From NCBI RefSeq assembly GCF_024529975.1, contig NZ_AP024897.1:186001-250000 (forward strand): 64,000 nt of DNA. The letters run 5' to 3'. The stretch is from Vibrio quintilis (GTDB lineage Bacteria > Pseudomonadota > Gammaproteobacteria > Enterobacterales > Vibrionaceae). Of this stretch, positions 54,725 through 64,000 are shown piece after piece. Made by a program: the position numbers and the translations under genes. How positions within the stretch are numbered: position 1 is the first letter of the stretch; the number at the start of each line of letters is the position of its first letter. The notes below the pieces were generated by a model. The model saw only the letters and a program-made list of their open reading frames with translations. It was not told the DNA's origin and did not search any database.

Positions 54725-55711
54725 CTATTTTGTATGTATAGAGCGTTGATGAAAATAATCGAGTAAGTAACTTTGTATTCGGTTATCCCTTTGCGTACTA
54801 GCTATACAGTTTTGTTCTATTAAACGGATTGTTGACTCCGGATATATTTTTGACAATGTGTACAATGCAGTGGAGGAAAGCCCAATGATAGTTTTGGGTA
54901 TAACTCCATGTTCGATGAGTTCAAGTTCAATTGGGAAAGTTGGGTGATGGTAAATAATACCTTTTAATCTTTTTATTTCTGATGAGACATGCTTTGCTTC
55001 TGTTCTATGAGGAATGTAAAGCAATTGAGAGGGTGAGTCATTTATAGCTGTTTTTATGCTTGAAATGTAATCATTAACACTTATCCTACCTTTTTCATCA
55101 ATACTTCCCTGTCCAATAAAAACATCAAAATAAGCCAGTTCTTTCTTATTTGAATGAATTTTTTTTCTAAGAATATTAAGCGTGTTTTCTTTATACTTTA
55201 TGTGACAATTAGGAAAGTTAAAAATGGAGAAAACTTCAGTATTCTCAAAGAACTCTAATTTCCCTATTGGTTTAATACCTTTAAATTTTAATAAATAGTC
55301 TTGAACCCATCTTGGGCGATAAAATGGAAGTTTAGGTTCTATGTAATCATAGTAATCAAAAAATGTCATTGTTCCATCATCAAAAAATATATGCTTATTA
55401 AATGATAGATTGCGAATAATTAGCTTTGAACGCCAGGATTGATATTCGCTATAAAATAAACATTGAAGATGACCCTGGCTCAGTTTATTTATTTTATTAA
55501 TAATGAGAGGCGTTATCTTGGTTCGATTGTTTCTGGGGTATCTAATGATTATATCCCAGTTTTTTTCCTCAAGCAGGGATGACATTTGCTTTTTTCCGAT
55601 TGGATTGTCTTGCTCAATCAGAACGAGTAAATTATTTCGTGTTTGATAAACTTCTCGTGCTTCATTTGCACATATATACTGAAAAGGAGAAGTAACGAGA
55701 AATACATTCAT
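54725..55711 (-). CDS. GT52/sialyltransferase-like glycosyltransferase, candidate legionaminyltransferase
   Basis: 328 residues from ATG 55711, 9 bp downstream of the waaA stop. N-terminus MNVFLVTSPFQYICANEA, middle IFFDDGTMTFFDYYDYI, IGQGSIDEKGRISVNDY, YIPHRTE and IGLSSTAL. The order TPxQ-like start, DDG, PH-x-x-E and SS-T resembles family 52 and related sialyltransferases that use CMP-activated acids. With a complete CMP-legionaminate pathway 2 kb away, transfer of that sugar to the core is a reasonable inference. Strongly AT-rich compared with neighbours, suggesting transfer. Family membership is moderate confidence only. Confidence 0.6.
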   Translation of the reverse strand: MNVFLVTSPFQYICANEAREVYQTRNNLLVLIEQDNPIGKKQMSSLLEEKNWDIIIRYPRNNRTKITPLIINKINKLSQGHLQCLFYSEYQSWRSKLIIRNLSFNKHIFFDDGTMTFFDYYDYIEPKLPFYRPRWVQDYLLKFKGIKPIGKLEFFENTEVFSIFNFPNCHIKYKENTLNILRKKIHSNKKELAYFDVFIGQGSIDEKGRISVNDYISSIKTAINDSPSQLLYIPHRTEAKHVSSEIKRLKGIIYHHPTFPIELELIEHGVIPKTIIGLSSTALYTLSKIYPESTIRLIEQNCIASTQRDNRIQSYLLDYFHQRSIHTK

Positions 55712-55719
55712 AAAATTAG

Positions 55720-56988
55720 TTAACCTGTTATCCACTGAATTGTCTTTGCAAGTGCTCCCTGATTTTTTTGCAATATGTGAAATGCAGATTTGGAGCATGA
55801 TTCATATAATAAGTTGTCATCCAACAACATTGCTATTTTTGTGACTATATCTTCTGGTTCTGAACATATGATGATGGCATCTTCCTTAATAAACTCTTTC
55901 ATAATTTCTTTAAAGTTAAAAAAACTGGGTCCGGTCAGGGTCGGAATGCCTAGTGCAGCTGGCTCTAAGATATTATGTCCACCCACTTTATCACCTATCA
56001 GGCTCCCCCCCATGAAGCAGATATCGGCAGCTCCAAGTAGCAGTAGCATCTCCCCCATTGTATCGCCTAAATAAACATGATGTTCTGATGTCAGCTCTTC
56101 CTGAGATGTTCTTCGTATCGTTTTTAATCCCTTGGACAAGCATAGTTCAAATATTGTATTAAAGCGCTCAGGGTGACGGGGTACCAGAATAAGAAGACAG
56201 TCAGGCTTCGTCTTAAGCAATAGTTTATGAGCACTTAAAATTTGTTCTTCTTCTCCCTGATGAGTACTGGCTGCAATCCATATAGGGCGTGTTGTTCCCA
56301 GCTTTTTTCTTAATTTTTTCCCAGCAGAGATTGTTTCATCCGGAATTGTAATATCGAACTTAATTGAACCTGTTACCTCTGTTTTGCCTGGTTCAATACC
56401 CAATCGTAAAAAATTGTCTTTGTCGGTATTGGTCTGGCAAAGTACCTTGGTTAAAGCCGAGTGCATCTGACGGAATAATGGATAGATTTTTTGATAATTT
56501 TTGCATGATTTCTCTGATAATCGTGCATTAATGACTGTAATCGGAATTTTAGCCTGACTTACATAATGAAGGGTATTTGGCCAAAGTTCAGTTTCAATAA
56601 TTAACATTTGTCTGGGACGTACGATTTTTAAGAAACGCCTGATGGCAAACCCAAAGTCTATGGGCATATAGCGATGTTCAGCCAAGCCACCTAATTTGGC
56701 AATTTCAGCAGCGCCGGTGCTGGTTGTGGTTGTGACTAAAACAGGTAACCCGGGAAACTCTTGTTTAATTCGTTTGACTAAAGATACAGCGAGGATACTT
56801 TCACCCACAGACACGGCATGAATCCATAATGGAGTGACTTGTGCGTCTTTTAATAGCGGGGTAAAGCCAAAATGCTCTTTCCAGCGATGGCCAAACGTCG
56901 GGTGATTGGTTTTTTTTCTGTACAGTCGGTAAAGCAGATAAGGCGAAAGAAGAAAAAGTACGAAAGTATAAATGGTCCGGACAAACAT
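55720..56988 (-). CDS. waaA: 3-deoxy-D-manno-octulosonic acid transferase WaaA
   Basis: 422 residues. An N-terminal membrane anchor, then IHAVSVGESILAV (catalytic Glu), VTTTTSTGAAEIAKL, IIETELWPNTLHYV, and a GT-B C-terminal half with VPRHPERFNTIF, FMGGSLIGDKVGGHNILEPA. Attaches Kdo to lipid IVA. With kdkA present, a single Kdo followed by phosphate is likely. Confidence 0.95.
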   Translation of the reverse strand: MFVRTIYTFVLFLLSPYLLYRLYRKKTNHPTFGHRWKEHFGFTPLLKDAQVTPLWIHAVSVGESILAVSLVKRIKQEFPGLPVLVTTTTSTGAAEIAKLGGLAEHRYMPIDFGFAIRRFLKIVRPRQMLIIETELWPNTLHYVSQAKIPITVINARLSEKSCKNYQKIYPLFRQMHSALTKVLCQTNTDKDNFLRLGIEPGKTEVTGSIKFDITIPDETISAGKKLRKKLGTTRPIWIAASTHQGEEEQILSAHKLLLKTKPDCLLILVPRHPERFNTIFELCLSKGLKTIRRTSQEELTSEHHVYLGDTMGEMLLLLGAADICFMGGSLIGDKVGGHNILEPAALGIPTLTGPSFFNFKEIMKEFIKEDAIIICSEPEDIVTKIAMLLDDNLLYESCSKSAFHILQKNQGALAKTIQWITG

Positions 56989-57252
56989 CATTTAACCTTA
57001 ATCAGAGAGTCTAATATTCAGAGTGTGGCGTGCTGGCTTATCATTATTGTATATCTTTTGCCCACTTTTAACTTCAGTCTTATCAATGAAACTTATTATT
57101 ACTCAATCGGATATTTTAGTACAGTGGGTTGGTATATCGATCGATATTTTTTGTGGACGAAGGTGGATTCGATAAGTGATATTTTCGGCTTTGATATCAT
57201 TATTGCTTTCATAGTACACTTTGCGCAGTTTATCACAGTAACCGGAGCCTTT

Positions 57253-58401
57253 ATGACCAAGCCTGTAATTCTACATATTTGCCTCTCAGAAGGATGGGGG
57301 GGACTTGAAATGTACCCTGTCCGGATTGGAAGCAGGCTGTCTCAGGCTGGTTATCAGATTTTCGGTCTCTGCCTTCAGAACACACAAGTACACAAGATGA
57401 TGAAACAGTCCGGACTTGAGACCTTTTCAGCAAAAAGTAAAAGTTCACTGCTCTTCGGTGATTTCTTCAGATTAGTTCGCTGGATTAAAGCAAATCATAT
57501 TTCGGTCATTCATTGCCACAAGTCCGGCGACTTAGTCTTCGGGCGTTTGATTCGTTTGTTTTGTCCGGTACAGGTTGTTTTTACTGAGCATATGGGAAGT
57601 CAGCGGGAGAAAAAAGACTTTTATCATCGCTGGGTTTACCGCGGAGTCGATCTGGTGTTGTCTGTGAGTAATGCAACTTATCAGCGAAATATAAATGCTC
57701 TTCCTGTCCCGGCGGAAAAAATTTCCCGCCTTTGGTTAGGGACGGATATACCCGATGCGTCTCCTTCTTTACCCGAACAGATGGATGATATTAAGCGGGA
57801 ACTGAATCTTCCTGATGGAGATCTGATTCTTGGTTCCGTTGGCCGGATTTGTGAGGGGAAAGGACATATTGAGTTAGTCCGTGCTTTTCAGTTGATTGAA
57901 CAACAAAATCCCCGGACATTGTTAGTTATTGTGGGGGGGATAAACCCTCATGAAGGATGTGATCAGAATTATCTTCGCCGCTTAAAACAGGTCATTGCAG
58001 AGCTGGACTTAGAGGATAAGGTTTTCTTTACCGGCTTTATCTCAGATGTTCAACGGGTCTTTTCAGTCATTGATATCATCTGCTTACCTTATGCCAATGA
58101 AGCTTTTGGGTTAACTGCGATTGAATCGATGGCGGCTCAAAAACCGATTGTCGGGGCGAATACCGGTGCATTCCCTGAAATCTTTGAAGATACAGCTTTA
58201 TTGTGTAATCCGCTGAATGAGGAAGAGATAGCAGACAGTATCACCACGTTAATCAGGCAGCAGGACTTAGCTGAAGCACTGGCATTAAAAGCCCGGAGAA
58301 GGGCTGTGGATGAATTCTCAATGGAAAAACATGTTCAGGAATTGCTGTCATTTTACTGCGATCTGGTGAGTAATCGTGTGGTCTTTGCCTGCCGTACCTG
58401 A
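57253..58401 (+). CDS. Family 4 glycosyltransferase of the LPS core locus
   Basis: 382 residues from ATG 57253 (GGAG 5 bases upstream); the frame open from 56872 overlaps waaA antisense and is rejected. GT-B: an N-terminal SEGWGGLEMYPVRIGSRL nucleotide loop, HCHKSGDLVFGRLI, a C-terminal ILGSVGRICEGKGHIELVRA and the EX7E motif in NEAFGLTAIESM. Acceptor and donor unknown. Divergent from waaA, upstream of waaF. Confidence 0.88.
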   Translation: MTKPVILHICLSEGWGGLEMYPVRIGSRLSQAGYQIFGLCLQNTQVHKMMKQSGLETFSAKSKSSLLFGDFFRLVRWIKANHISVIHCHKSGDLVFGRLIRLFCPVQVVFTEHMGSQREKKDFYHRWVYRGVDLVLSVSNATYQRNINALPVPAEKISRLWLGTDIPDASPSLPEQMDDIKRELNLPDGDLILGSVGRICEGKGHIELVRAFQLIEQQNPRTLLVIVGGINPHEGCDQNYLRRLKQVIAELDLEDKVFFTGFISDVQRVFSVIDIICLPYANEAFGLTAIESMAAQKPIVGANTGAFPEIFEDTALLCNPLNEEEIADSITTLIRQQDLAEALALKARRRAVDEFSMEKHVQELLSFYCDLVSNRVVFACRT

Positions 58402-58495
58402 GTGATTGTAACAATTTCCACTAAAACATGGTTTTAATGAATCGTACCAATGGTACTATTTGCTATTAATGTGTGTATTGTCTGAATAAAAATAT

Positions 58496-59548
58496 ATGAA
58501 AATTCTTGTCATAGGTCCTTCATGGATTGGTGATATGGTAATGTCGCAGAGCCTGTATATTGAGCTGAAAAAGCGTCATCCTGAATCAACAATTACGGTA
58601 TTAGCGCCGAAGTGGTGTAACCCGGTTTTACAAAGAATGCCTCAGGTCGATCAGATTCTCGAAATGCCGATTGGTCACGGGACGTTTGATCTGAAAGGTC
58701 GCTGGAAAATTGGCCGGCAGCTCCTCCAGGAAAATTTTACACACGCATTTGTTCTGCCAAATTCTGCGAAATCGGCATTGATTCCGCTTTTTGCCGGGAT
58801 TAAACACCGGATTGGCTGGAAAGGCGAGTCCCGGTATGGGCTACTGAATGATCTCAGACCCCGCAAGCAGGTTTTTCAGTATATGGTTGAGCGATACGTT
58901 GCATTAGCCAGCAGTAAAGAAAAGATGCGGGAAGAGGTTGCGCTGGAGATTTGTCCCAGACCCAGCCTGATGGTGGACTCTGAACAACAGGAAGATGTTT
59001 GTTCCCGTCTGGGTTTATCAAAAGACAGTAAAGTCGTTGGTATGTGTCCCGGAGCTGAATTTGGTCCGGCAAAGCGATGGCCGGAGCAATATTATGCTGA
59101 GCTTGCCCTATATCTGATTGAGCAGGGATATCAGGTGTGTATCTTTGGGTCTGCCAAAGATCAAACAGTGTCTCAGGCCATTTATCAGTCTCTGCCGGAA
59201 GCATCCCGGAATCAGTGTTTTGATTTGGCCGGGCAGACGTCTTTGTCTGAAGTGGTTGACTTACTGGCGATGTGCCATACTGTTTTTTGTAATGATTCGG
59301 GTCTGATGCATATTTCCGCTGCGGTTGGGTGCAGAGTTGTCGCTATCTATGGTTCTACATCGACTCGTTATACTCCGCCGTTGACTGAACGTTGTGCCGC
59401 TGTTCATACTGATATTCCGTGTCGGCCCTGTTTTAAAAGAGAGTGTCCTCTGGGGCATTTGAACTGTCTGAAGCAATTAAGTGTGCAGCAAGTGATTCAG
59501 GCATATGAGACATTGAAAATATCGTCTTCAGACAGTGAAATCATGTAG
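58496..59548 (+). CDS. waaF: ADP-heptose:LPS heptosyltransferase II WaaF
   Basis: 350 residues. MKILVIGPSWIGDMVMSQSL at the N-terminus, VLPNSAKSALIPLFAGIKHR, MCPGAEFGPAKRWPEQYYAE and CNDSGLMHISAAVGCRVVAI, then IYGSTSTRYTPPL: all WaaF hallmarks. Adds the second heptose of the inner core. Followed 21 bp later by waaL. Confidence 0.95.
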   Translation: MKILVIGPSWIGDMVMSQSLYIELKKRHPESTITVLAPKWCNPVLQRMPQVDQILEMPIGHGTFDLKGRWKIGRQLLQENFTHAFVLPNSAKSALIPLFAGIKHRIGWKGESRYGLLNDLRPRKQVFQYMVERYVALASSKEKMREEVALEICPRPSLMVDSEQQEDVCSRLGLSKDSKVVGMCPGAEFGPAKRWPEQYYAELALYLIEQGYQVCIFGSAKDQTVSQAIYQSLPEASRNQCFDLAGQTSLSEVVDLLAMCHTVFCNDSGLMHISAAVGCRVVAIYGSTSTRYTPPLTERCAAVHTDIPCRPCFKRECPLGHLNCLKQLSVQQVIQAYETLKISSSDSEIM

Positions 59549-59569
59549 TAAAGTGATTATGGTAAAGTG

Positions 59570-60841
59570 ATGCATATAACAAGAATTGATAGATTGAACC
59601 AAATAATATTTGGGTTGTTTGGCCTGTCTTTGTGTGTCTTTAAAGGCGGCATGTATTTATTTCCTGTTTTATTATTTATTACATTCTTTATATTAAAGCC
59701 TAAAAACATGATGCAAGATGAAATGATGAAGAAAATTATCTTCATTTCATTAGCTACGTTTAGTGTTGGCTTTTTATCTCAATTAGTTAATTTACAGTTT
59801 TACTCAGATCTCGGTTTTTATACTAAAAAAGCTATTTTTTTATTTTTAATTCCGGTATTACTGTTTTTTCTGAAAGATAAAGTCAATCAGAAAATGCTGT
59901 TCGGAGGGTTTGTCGTAGGATTGGTTGCAGCAAACATTTACTGTTATTATCTTTTCTTTCACTCTCACTTTACAATGAGTGAGTCCTTGGTAGATAGCTT
60001 CTGGGATATTCTCCGGTGGCGTGAAATATTGACATTCAGTTTATGTTTATCGATACCTCTCTTATTTCATAAGAATAGAAAAATAAAGTTACTTGCATTG
60101 TTACTCATTTTATTCTGTATTCCATCGGTTATTTTTAGTGGTGGCAGAGTAGTCTATTTTTCCGTAGTTATATCGGTTATTGCTTACTTTGCTTTGCTAA
60201 ACCGGGACAAAATAAAACATTTTATTGTTTTCTTTGTGATTTTATCCGGATTAATATATTTTGTTCCCAATCCGGTTTTTAAAGCAATTGACCATCGTAT
60301 CGGTTCAATCTTCAATACAGAATCAAATTATTCCAATATAGGTCGTATTCACATGTATAAAGAAGGTGTTATTTTTATATATGATCAAATGACCACTCAC
60401 CCACGCCGGATTCTTTTCGGAATGGGGGAAAAAGGATTTAATAAAGAGTTTGTTCAGTATCTGAAGCAAAAGGGTAAATATGAACATTTGATGGAGATAA
60501 CCAGCAGACAGTTCTCAGTAAGAGATCAACATAACTCTTTATTGAACACATTGAGTAAGCGGGGGATTTTTTATTTTATACTCTTCTATTCTTTAATACT
60601 GTTTATCTTTTTCAAAACATATCAATCTGCAGTGCTTGGAGATATATTCTCTCAGTCTGCATTAATATTGTTGGTCGGCTATTTTTCTATTGGGATGCTG
60701 TATGGGAATGCATTTAGCTTTGATACGATTATTATGTTTACACTGTGGTGTTTATTCTTTTCAATAAAAGATAATTATAAAACAGAACAGAAAGACTCGG
60801 TTGATGAAGAAACTGATTATATAAATAAGGGTGATTTATGA
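59570..60841 (+). CDS. waaL: O-antigen ligase WaaL-like membrane protein
   Basis: 423 residues with about ten to twelve membrane helices. A large periplasmic loop near the C-terminus contains [12 protein letters not shown] and [14 protein letters not shown], where the His corresponds to the essential ligase histidine; an Arg-rich loop ([10 protein letters not shown]) precedes it. Ligases of this Wzy_C family join undecaprenyl-linked glycan to the lipid A core. AT-rich, like many ligase genes. No O-antigen polymerase or flippase lies within the window. Overlaps the next gene by 4 bp. Confidence 0.85.
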   Translation: MHITRIDRLNQIIFGLFGLSLCVFKGGMYLFPVLLFITFFILKPKNMMQDEMMKKIIFISLATFSVGFLSQLVNLQFYSDLGFYTKKAIFLFLIPVLLFFLKDKVNQKMLFGGFVVGLVAANIYCYYLFFHSHFTMSESLVDSFWDILRWREILTFSLCLSIPLLFHKNRKIKLLALLLILFCIPSVIFSGGRVVYFSVVISVIAYFALLNRDKIKHFIVFFVILSGLIYFVPNPVFKAIDHRIGSIFNTESNYSNIGRIHMYKEGVIFIYDQMTTHPRRILFGMGEKGFNKEFVQYLKQKGKYEHLMEITSRQFSVRDQHNSLLNTLSKRGIFYFILFYSLILFIFFKTYQSAVLGDIFSQSALILLVGYFSIGMLYGNAFSFDTIIMFTLWCLFFSIKDNYKTEQKDSVDEETDYINKGDL

Positions 60842-61626
60842 ACGACTTTTTGAAATTAATTTTTAACCGGGGACTTCGTCTGTTTGGTAATTTAATCAAA
60901 TTATTGTCTTATCCATTTCACTTTATTCTTCCAAAGCTTCGGTTTACGATTCCTGAATATTCGGAAGCAAAGGTTAAAAAAAGCACCGAGACTCAAATAA
61001 CGAAGTTAATCTGGCAGACAAACTATTCCAATCGGTGCACATTACCTGTTTATATTAACTACTTATTTAATCGTTTAATGTCACTTGATTATGACTATCG
61101 GTATGTCAGTACTGAAGAACGTGAAGTTTTCATGAAAGATAATGCGCCACCTGAAGTTTATCAGGCTTACCTGAAGCTGAATGATGGTGCTGCTCAGGCT
61201 GATTTATGGCGTGTGACAACATTATATTTGCATGGCGGAATCTATATGGATATCGATGCAACATTAGTGACGCCATTACATAAAACGCTACAGGAAAATT
61301 ACGATTCCCTGTTTATCAAATATAAAAAGAATACGGAATTTACTAACTTCTTTTTAGCCACGGCACCAAATAATCCTCTCTATAAATTAATTATTGATCA
61401 AATTGTTGATAATATTAATAACTTTGAATCACTAAAAAGTCAGAGTGCTTACGCAGTTACCGGGCCTTCGGTTGTAAATAAAGTTCTGAAAGATAAAACA
61501 GTCCCTTATAAGTCCCGGGATCATGTTTGTATACAGGGCACATTTACAAATGAGTACTTCCAGTATATGGATAAACCCCGGGGTAAATGGAATCATAAAA
61601 AACCGGGTGAGTTACTGAAGAAATAA
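60838..61626 (+). CDS. GT32-like glycosyltransferase (DXD type)
   Basis: 262 residues. [26 protein letters not shown] and [20 protein letters not shown], then [11 protein letters not shown] with the DXD metal site (DID), typical of GT32/Och1-like capsule and core transferases. Translationally coupled to waaL by a 4-bp ATGA overlap. AT-rich. Donor and acceptor unknown. Confidence 0.85.
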   Translation: MNDFLKLIFNRGLRLFGNLIKLLSYPFHFILPKLRFTIPEYSEAKVKKSTETQITKLIWQTNYSNRCTLPVYINYLFNRLMSLDYDYRYVSTEEREVFMKDNAPPEVYQAYLKLNDGAAQADLWRVTTLYLHGGIYMDIDATLVTPLHKTLQENYDSLFIKYKKNTEFTNFFLATAPNNPLYKLIIDQIVDNINNFESLKSQSAYAVTGPSVVNKVLKDKTVPYKSRDHVCIQGTFTNEYFQYMDKPRGKWNHKKPGELLKK

Positions 61627-61652
61627 TTTACCAGGGGAAATTTGTCAGCCAT

Positions 61653-61684
61653 TATACCCAGGCACCTTCAGGTTGTTTGAGTAC
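61653..61684. repeat. Dispersed palindromic repeat, copy H (short)
   Basis: tatacccaggcac and cttcaggttgtttgagta with the loop shortened; preceded by atttgtcag, the tail that also flanks copies D and E. It lies between two convergent genes. Confidence 0.6.
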
Positions 61685-61695
61685 AATGGCTTTGT

Positions 61696-62745
61696 TTATA
61701 TCAGCTTTTGAGATAACTGATCAAACATCGAAATCACATCGTCAGCCTGAATGCGTTGCATCGCATTTTCATCTTTAACCCGGGTTCGCCAGTTTAATTG
61801 TGACATGTCTTTCTTCTGTTCGGCTTTCAGTGCTTCTGCATAGGCCGAAATGACATAATCGCGATAGTGATATGGCCCGGTTCTGTCCGGGTTATGATGC
61901 GCATACAGTCCAATGACCGGGGTATTCATTGCATTAGCCATATGTACCGGTCCGGTATCAGGGGCAATTAATAAATCGGCTTGATCAATCAATGCCAGCA
62001 TCTGTTTCAGCGTACTTTTTCCGACTGTGTTTGTGACTGAAGCTGAAATTTTCTTCAGAATCTCATCGGTTAACTCCGTTTCGACCGGGGAAGGAGAGCC
62101 CGCTAAAATGACATGCCACCCGGAATGATGGGCATGCTCTATCACCTGAGCGTAGCCTTCCGGTGTCCAGTTTTTATATTTTTTGCTGGCACCGGCAACA
62201 ATCACCAGATTCTTTTTTTGAGAATTCAGCTGATTGGATGCCCATTGTTTTTCTTCGTCTGAATAGCTGATCGTCCATGCAGGCTTGACATCTTTCACGC
62301 CCAGATGCTGAGCAAAAGCGAGAAACCCATCCAGTACATGAGGCTGCTCGGGTGAGGGTACTTTGACATTGGTAAACAGTGTCTGAAAATCCTGACTCCG
62401 TTTGGCATCAAACCCCAGCTTGTACCTGGCCTTTATTCCCACGGTAAGCAGACTTGCCCGAATTGCATACTGCATATGGAGCAGCGCATCAAAACGGCGG
62501 CCTTTTAACTGCTTCCAAACCTGTTTGTATGCCTGCCAGCCCTGTTTTTTATCGAAGACAATGACATCAACACCCGGGAGATCACCAATCAGCTGTGCTT
62601 CCAGCTTGCCTGTAATCCAGGTAATACGGGTTTGTGGCCAGTTGCGTTGAATTGCCTGAACCGCCGCGATCGCATTACACACATCACCAATGGCGGAGAG
62701 ACGTAAAATGCAGACAGAACGGGGAGGAGATTGAAATAGTTCCAT
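61696..62745 (-). CDS. GT9-family LPS heptosyltransferase (heptosyltransferase I/OpsX-like)
   Basis: 349 residues. VCILRLSAIGDVCNAIAAVQ at the N-terminus, LLHMQYAIRASLLTVGI, IVAGASKKYKNWTPEGYAQV and LLIAPDTGPVHMANAMNTPV. It is GT9, and closer in feel to OpsX/WaaC-type enzymes that add the first heptose to Kdo than to WaaF. No other WaaC candidate is in the window, which supports this role. Transcribed opposite to waaL-GT32. Confidence 0.83.
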   Translation of the reverse strand: MELFQSPPRSVCILRLSAIGDVCNAIAAVQAIQRNWPQTRITWITGKLEAQLIGDLPGVDVIVFDKKQGWQAYKQVWKQLKGRRFDALLHMQYAIRASLLTVGIKARYKLGFDAKRSQDFQTLFTNVKVPSPEQPHVLDGFLAFAQHLGVKDVKPAWTISYSDEEKQWASNQLNSQKKNLVIVAGASKKYKNWTPEGYAQVIEHAHHSGWHVILAGSPSPVETELTDEILKKISASVTNTVGKSTLKQMLALIDQADLLIAPDTGPVHMANAMNTPVIGLYAHHNPDRTGPYHYRDYVISAYAEALKAEQKKDMSQLNWRTRVKDENAMQRIQADDVISMFDQLSQKLI

Positions 62746-62810
62746 ATCATCTGGATGAAAGTGCAGAAAAAAGTGATTATGCCAGAATTTCTGCTGAGAA
62801 GAAAATGAGC

Positions 62811-63977
62811 TTAATCTGAGCCAAACAGATCTCTGGTATAAACTTTATCGGCAACATCTTCTAAAACACCGGCCATGCGATTGGATATGATGATGTCGGA
62901 TAACGCTTTGAATTCATCCAGATCAGTGCTGACTTTTGAATGATAAAAGTGTGTATCGGATAATAATGGTTCATAAATAATGACTTCAACACCTTTTGCA
63001 TGCAGGCGTCTCATGATGCCTTGCACCGAAGATTCTCTGAAGTTATCTGAGCCGGATTTCATGATCAGACGATAGATTCCCACGACTTTCGGCTCACGCT
63101 GCATAATGCTTTCAGCGACAAAGTTTTTTCGGGTCTGATTCGCTTCAACAATCGCTCTGATCAGATTATTCGGAACGCTTTGATAGTTCGCAAGTAACTG
63201 TTTGGTATCTTTAGGTAAACAGTAGCCGCCATAACCGAATGACGGATTATTGTAATGATGGCCGATTCTGGGATCTGAGCAAACGCCTTCGATGATTTGC
63301 CGGGTGTCCAGATGATGGGTTTCTGCATAACTGTCTAATTCGTTAAAATAAGCAATGCGCATCGCTAAGTAAGTATTGGAAAACAGCTTAATTGCTTCGG
63401 CTTCAGTCGAATCTGTGAAAAGAATGGGGATGTCTGTTTTTATGGCACCTTCAGACATTAATCCGGCAAATTTTCGGGCTTTTTCGCTGTCTTCTCCAAC
63501 GATAATTCTTGATGGGTGCAAATTGTCATAAAGTGCCTTGCCTTCGCGCAGAAATTCCGGAGAAAAGATCAGATTATTATGGCCTGTCTGGTGTTTGATT
63601 CTTTGCGTAAAACCTACCGGAATCGTTGATTTAATAATGATTGTCGCCAGCGGATTGTATTCAATGACATCCTGAATCACGGATTCGACAGATGAAGTAT
63701 TAAAATAGTTGGTTTGCGGGTCATAATCCGTCGGTGTCGCAATAATGATAAAGTCAGCATTATCATAAGCTTCAGCAGGATTGAGCGTTGCTTTGAAATC
63801 GAGTTCCCGGGTTTGCAGGTAGGACTCGATGTCTTTATCAGCTACCGGAGATTGTTTGTTATTTAACAGAGATACTTTTTCCTCAATAATATCCAGTGCG
63901 ATAACCTGATGATTCTGAGCCAGTAAAATGGCATTTGATAAACCGACATAGCCGGTTCCGACAACGGCAATTTTCAT
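62811..63977 (-). CDS. ugd: UDP-glucose 6-dehydrogenase
   Basis: 388 residues, identical in length to E. coli Ugd. [20 protein letters not shown] binds [23 protein letters not shown] and [18 protein letters not shown] carry the conserved substrate site and catalytic Cys. Oxidises UDP-glucose to UDP-glucuronate for surface glycans. ATG 63977 is chosen over the ATG at 63992 because GAGG is correctly spaced for it. Confidence 0.95.
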   Translation of the reverse strand: MKIAVVGTGYVGLSNAILLAQNHQVIALDIIEEKVSLLNNKQSPVADKDIESYLQTRELDFKATLNPAEAYDNADFIIIATPTDYDPQTNYFNTSSVESVIQDVIEYNPLATIIIKSTIPVGFTQRIKHQTGHNNLIFSPEFLREGKALYDNLHPSRIIVGEDSEKARKFAGLMSEGAIKTDIPILFTDSTEAEAIKLFSNTYLAMRIAYFNELDSYAETHHLDTRQIIEGVCSDPRIGHHYNNPSFGYGGYCLPKDTKQLLANYQSVPNNLIRAIVEANQTRKNFVAESIMQREPKVVGIYRLIMKSGSDNFRESSVQGIMRRLHAKGVEVIIYEPLLSDTHFYHSKVSTDLDEFKALSDIIISNRMAGVLEDVADKVYTRDLFGSD

Positions 63978-64000
63978 GGAATATAACCTCATCTCTTTGC

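Noticed and set aside
56872..57252. N-terminal extension of the GT4 gene, including an apparent membrane segment
   Set aside because: It overlaps waaA antisense and lacks a ribosome binding site; the start at 57253 has GGAG and gives a normal GT4 N-terminus.

Overview
The window looks like a chromosomal segment of a Vibrio (Vibrionaceae, Gammaproteobacteria). The evidence is the conserved block rph - pyrE - two lipid A acyltransferases - slmA - coaBC - chemotaxis receptor - radC - rpmB - rpmG - mutM - coaD (about 29-41 kb). This gene order is the one I know from Vibrio cholerae chromosome 1, and it leads into a lipopolysaccharide core locus as it does there. All assignments come from reading translations and motifs; no database search was run.

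Left third (1-28 kb), accessory. The window opens inside a type VI secretion VgrG gene. Next is a defence-like island (2.2-11.6 kb). Vsr endonuclease and a Dcm-type cytosine methyltransferase lie on the plus strand. A minus-strand operon converges on them: an Mrr-like nuclease, a GHKL ATPase with a histidine-kinase-like C-terminal half, and a receiver-domain protein. The nuclease gene is split by a complete group II intron inserted antisense. Removing positions 8205-10364 restores a 502-codon frame and rejoins the two halves of the PD-(D/E)XK active site. At 11.8-16.4 kb a type VI cassette (lysozyme-like effector, periplasmic immunity candidate, Hcp) is bracketed by two partial copies of a HipB-like/MocR-like gene junction. 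Then come a MocR regulator with a divergent EamA exporter, a GH9 cellulase lipoprotein, a LysE/Lrp pair, an M35 protease, an HxlR/QorB pair, glycerate kinase with a CitMHS transporter, and a SEC-C protein.

Middle (29-41 kb), housekeeping: RNA processing, pyrimidine synthesis with an attenuator-like hairpin before pyrE, lipid A acylation, nucleoid occlusion, coenzyme A synthesis, ribosomal proteins L28/L33 and base-excision repair.

Right third (41-64 kb), cell envelope. Inner-core genes (waaA, waaF, two further GT9 heptosyltransferase-like genes, waaE-like, kdkA, waaL, dgkA, ugd) surround a nine-gene cluster (44.3-53.1 kb) that looks like a complete route to CMP-legionaminic acid through GDP-linked intermediates. 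An ISAs1-like element sits inside a glycosyltransferase gene just after this cluster, and a possible sialyl/legionaminyl-type transferase follows.

At least eight copies of a dispersed palindrome (type: tatacccaa - caacctgaa - gatgca - ggttgtttgggtata) sit between genes across the window. One of them is expanded to about 266 bp.
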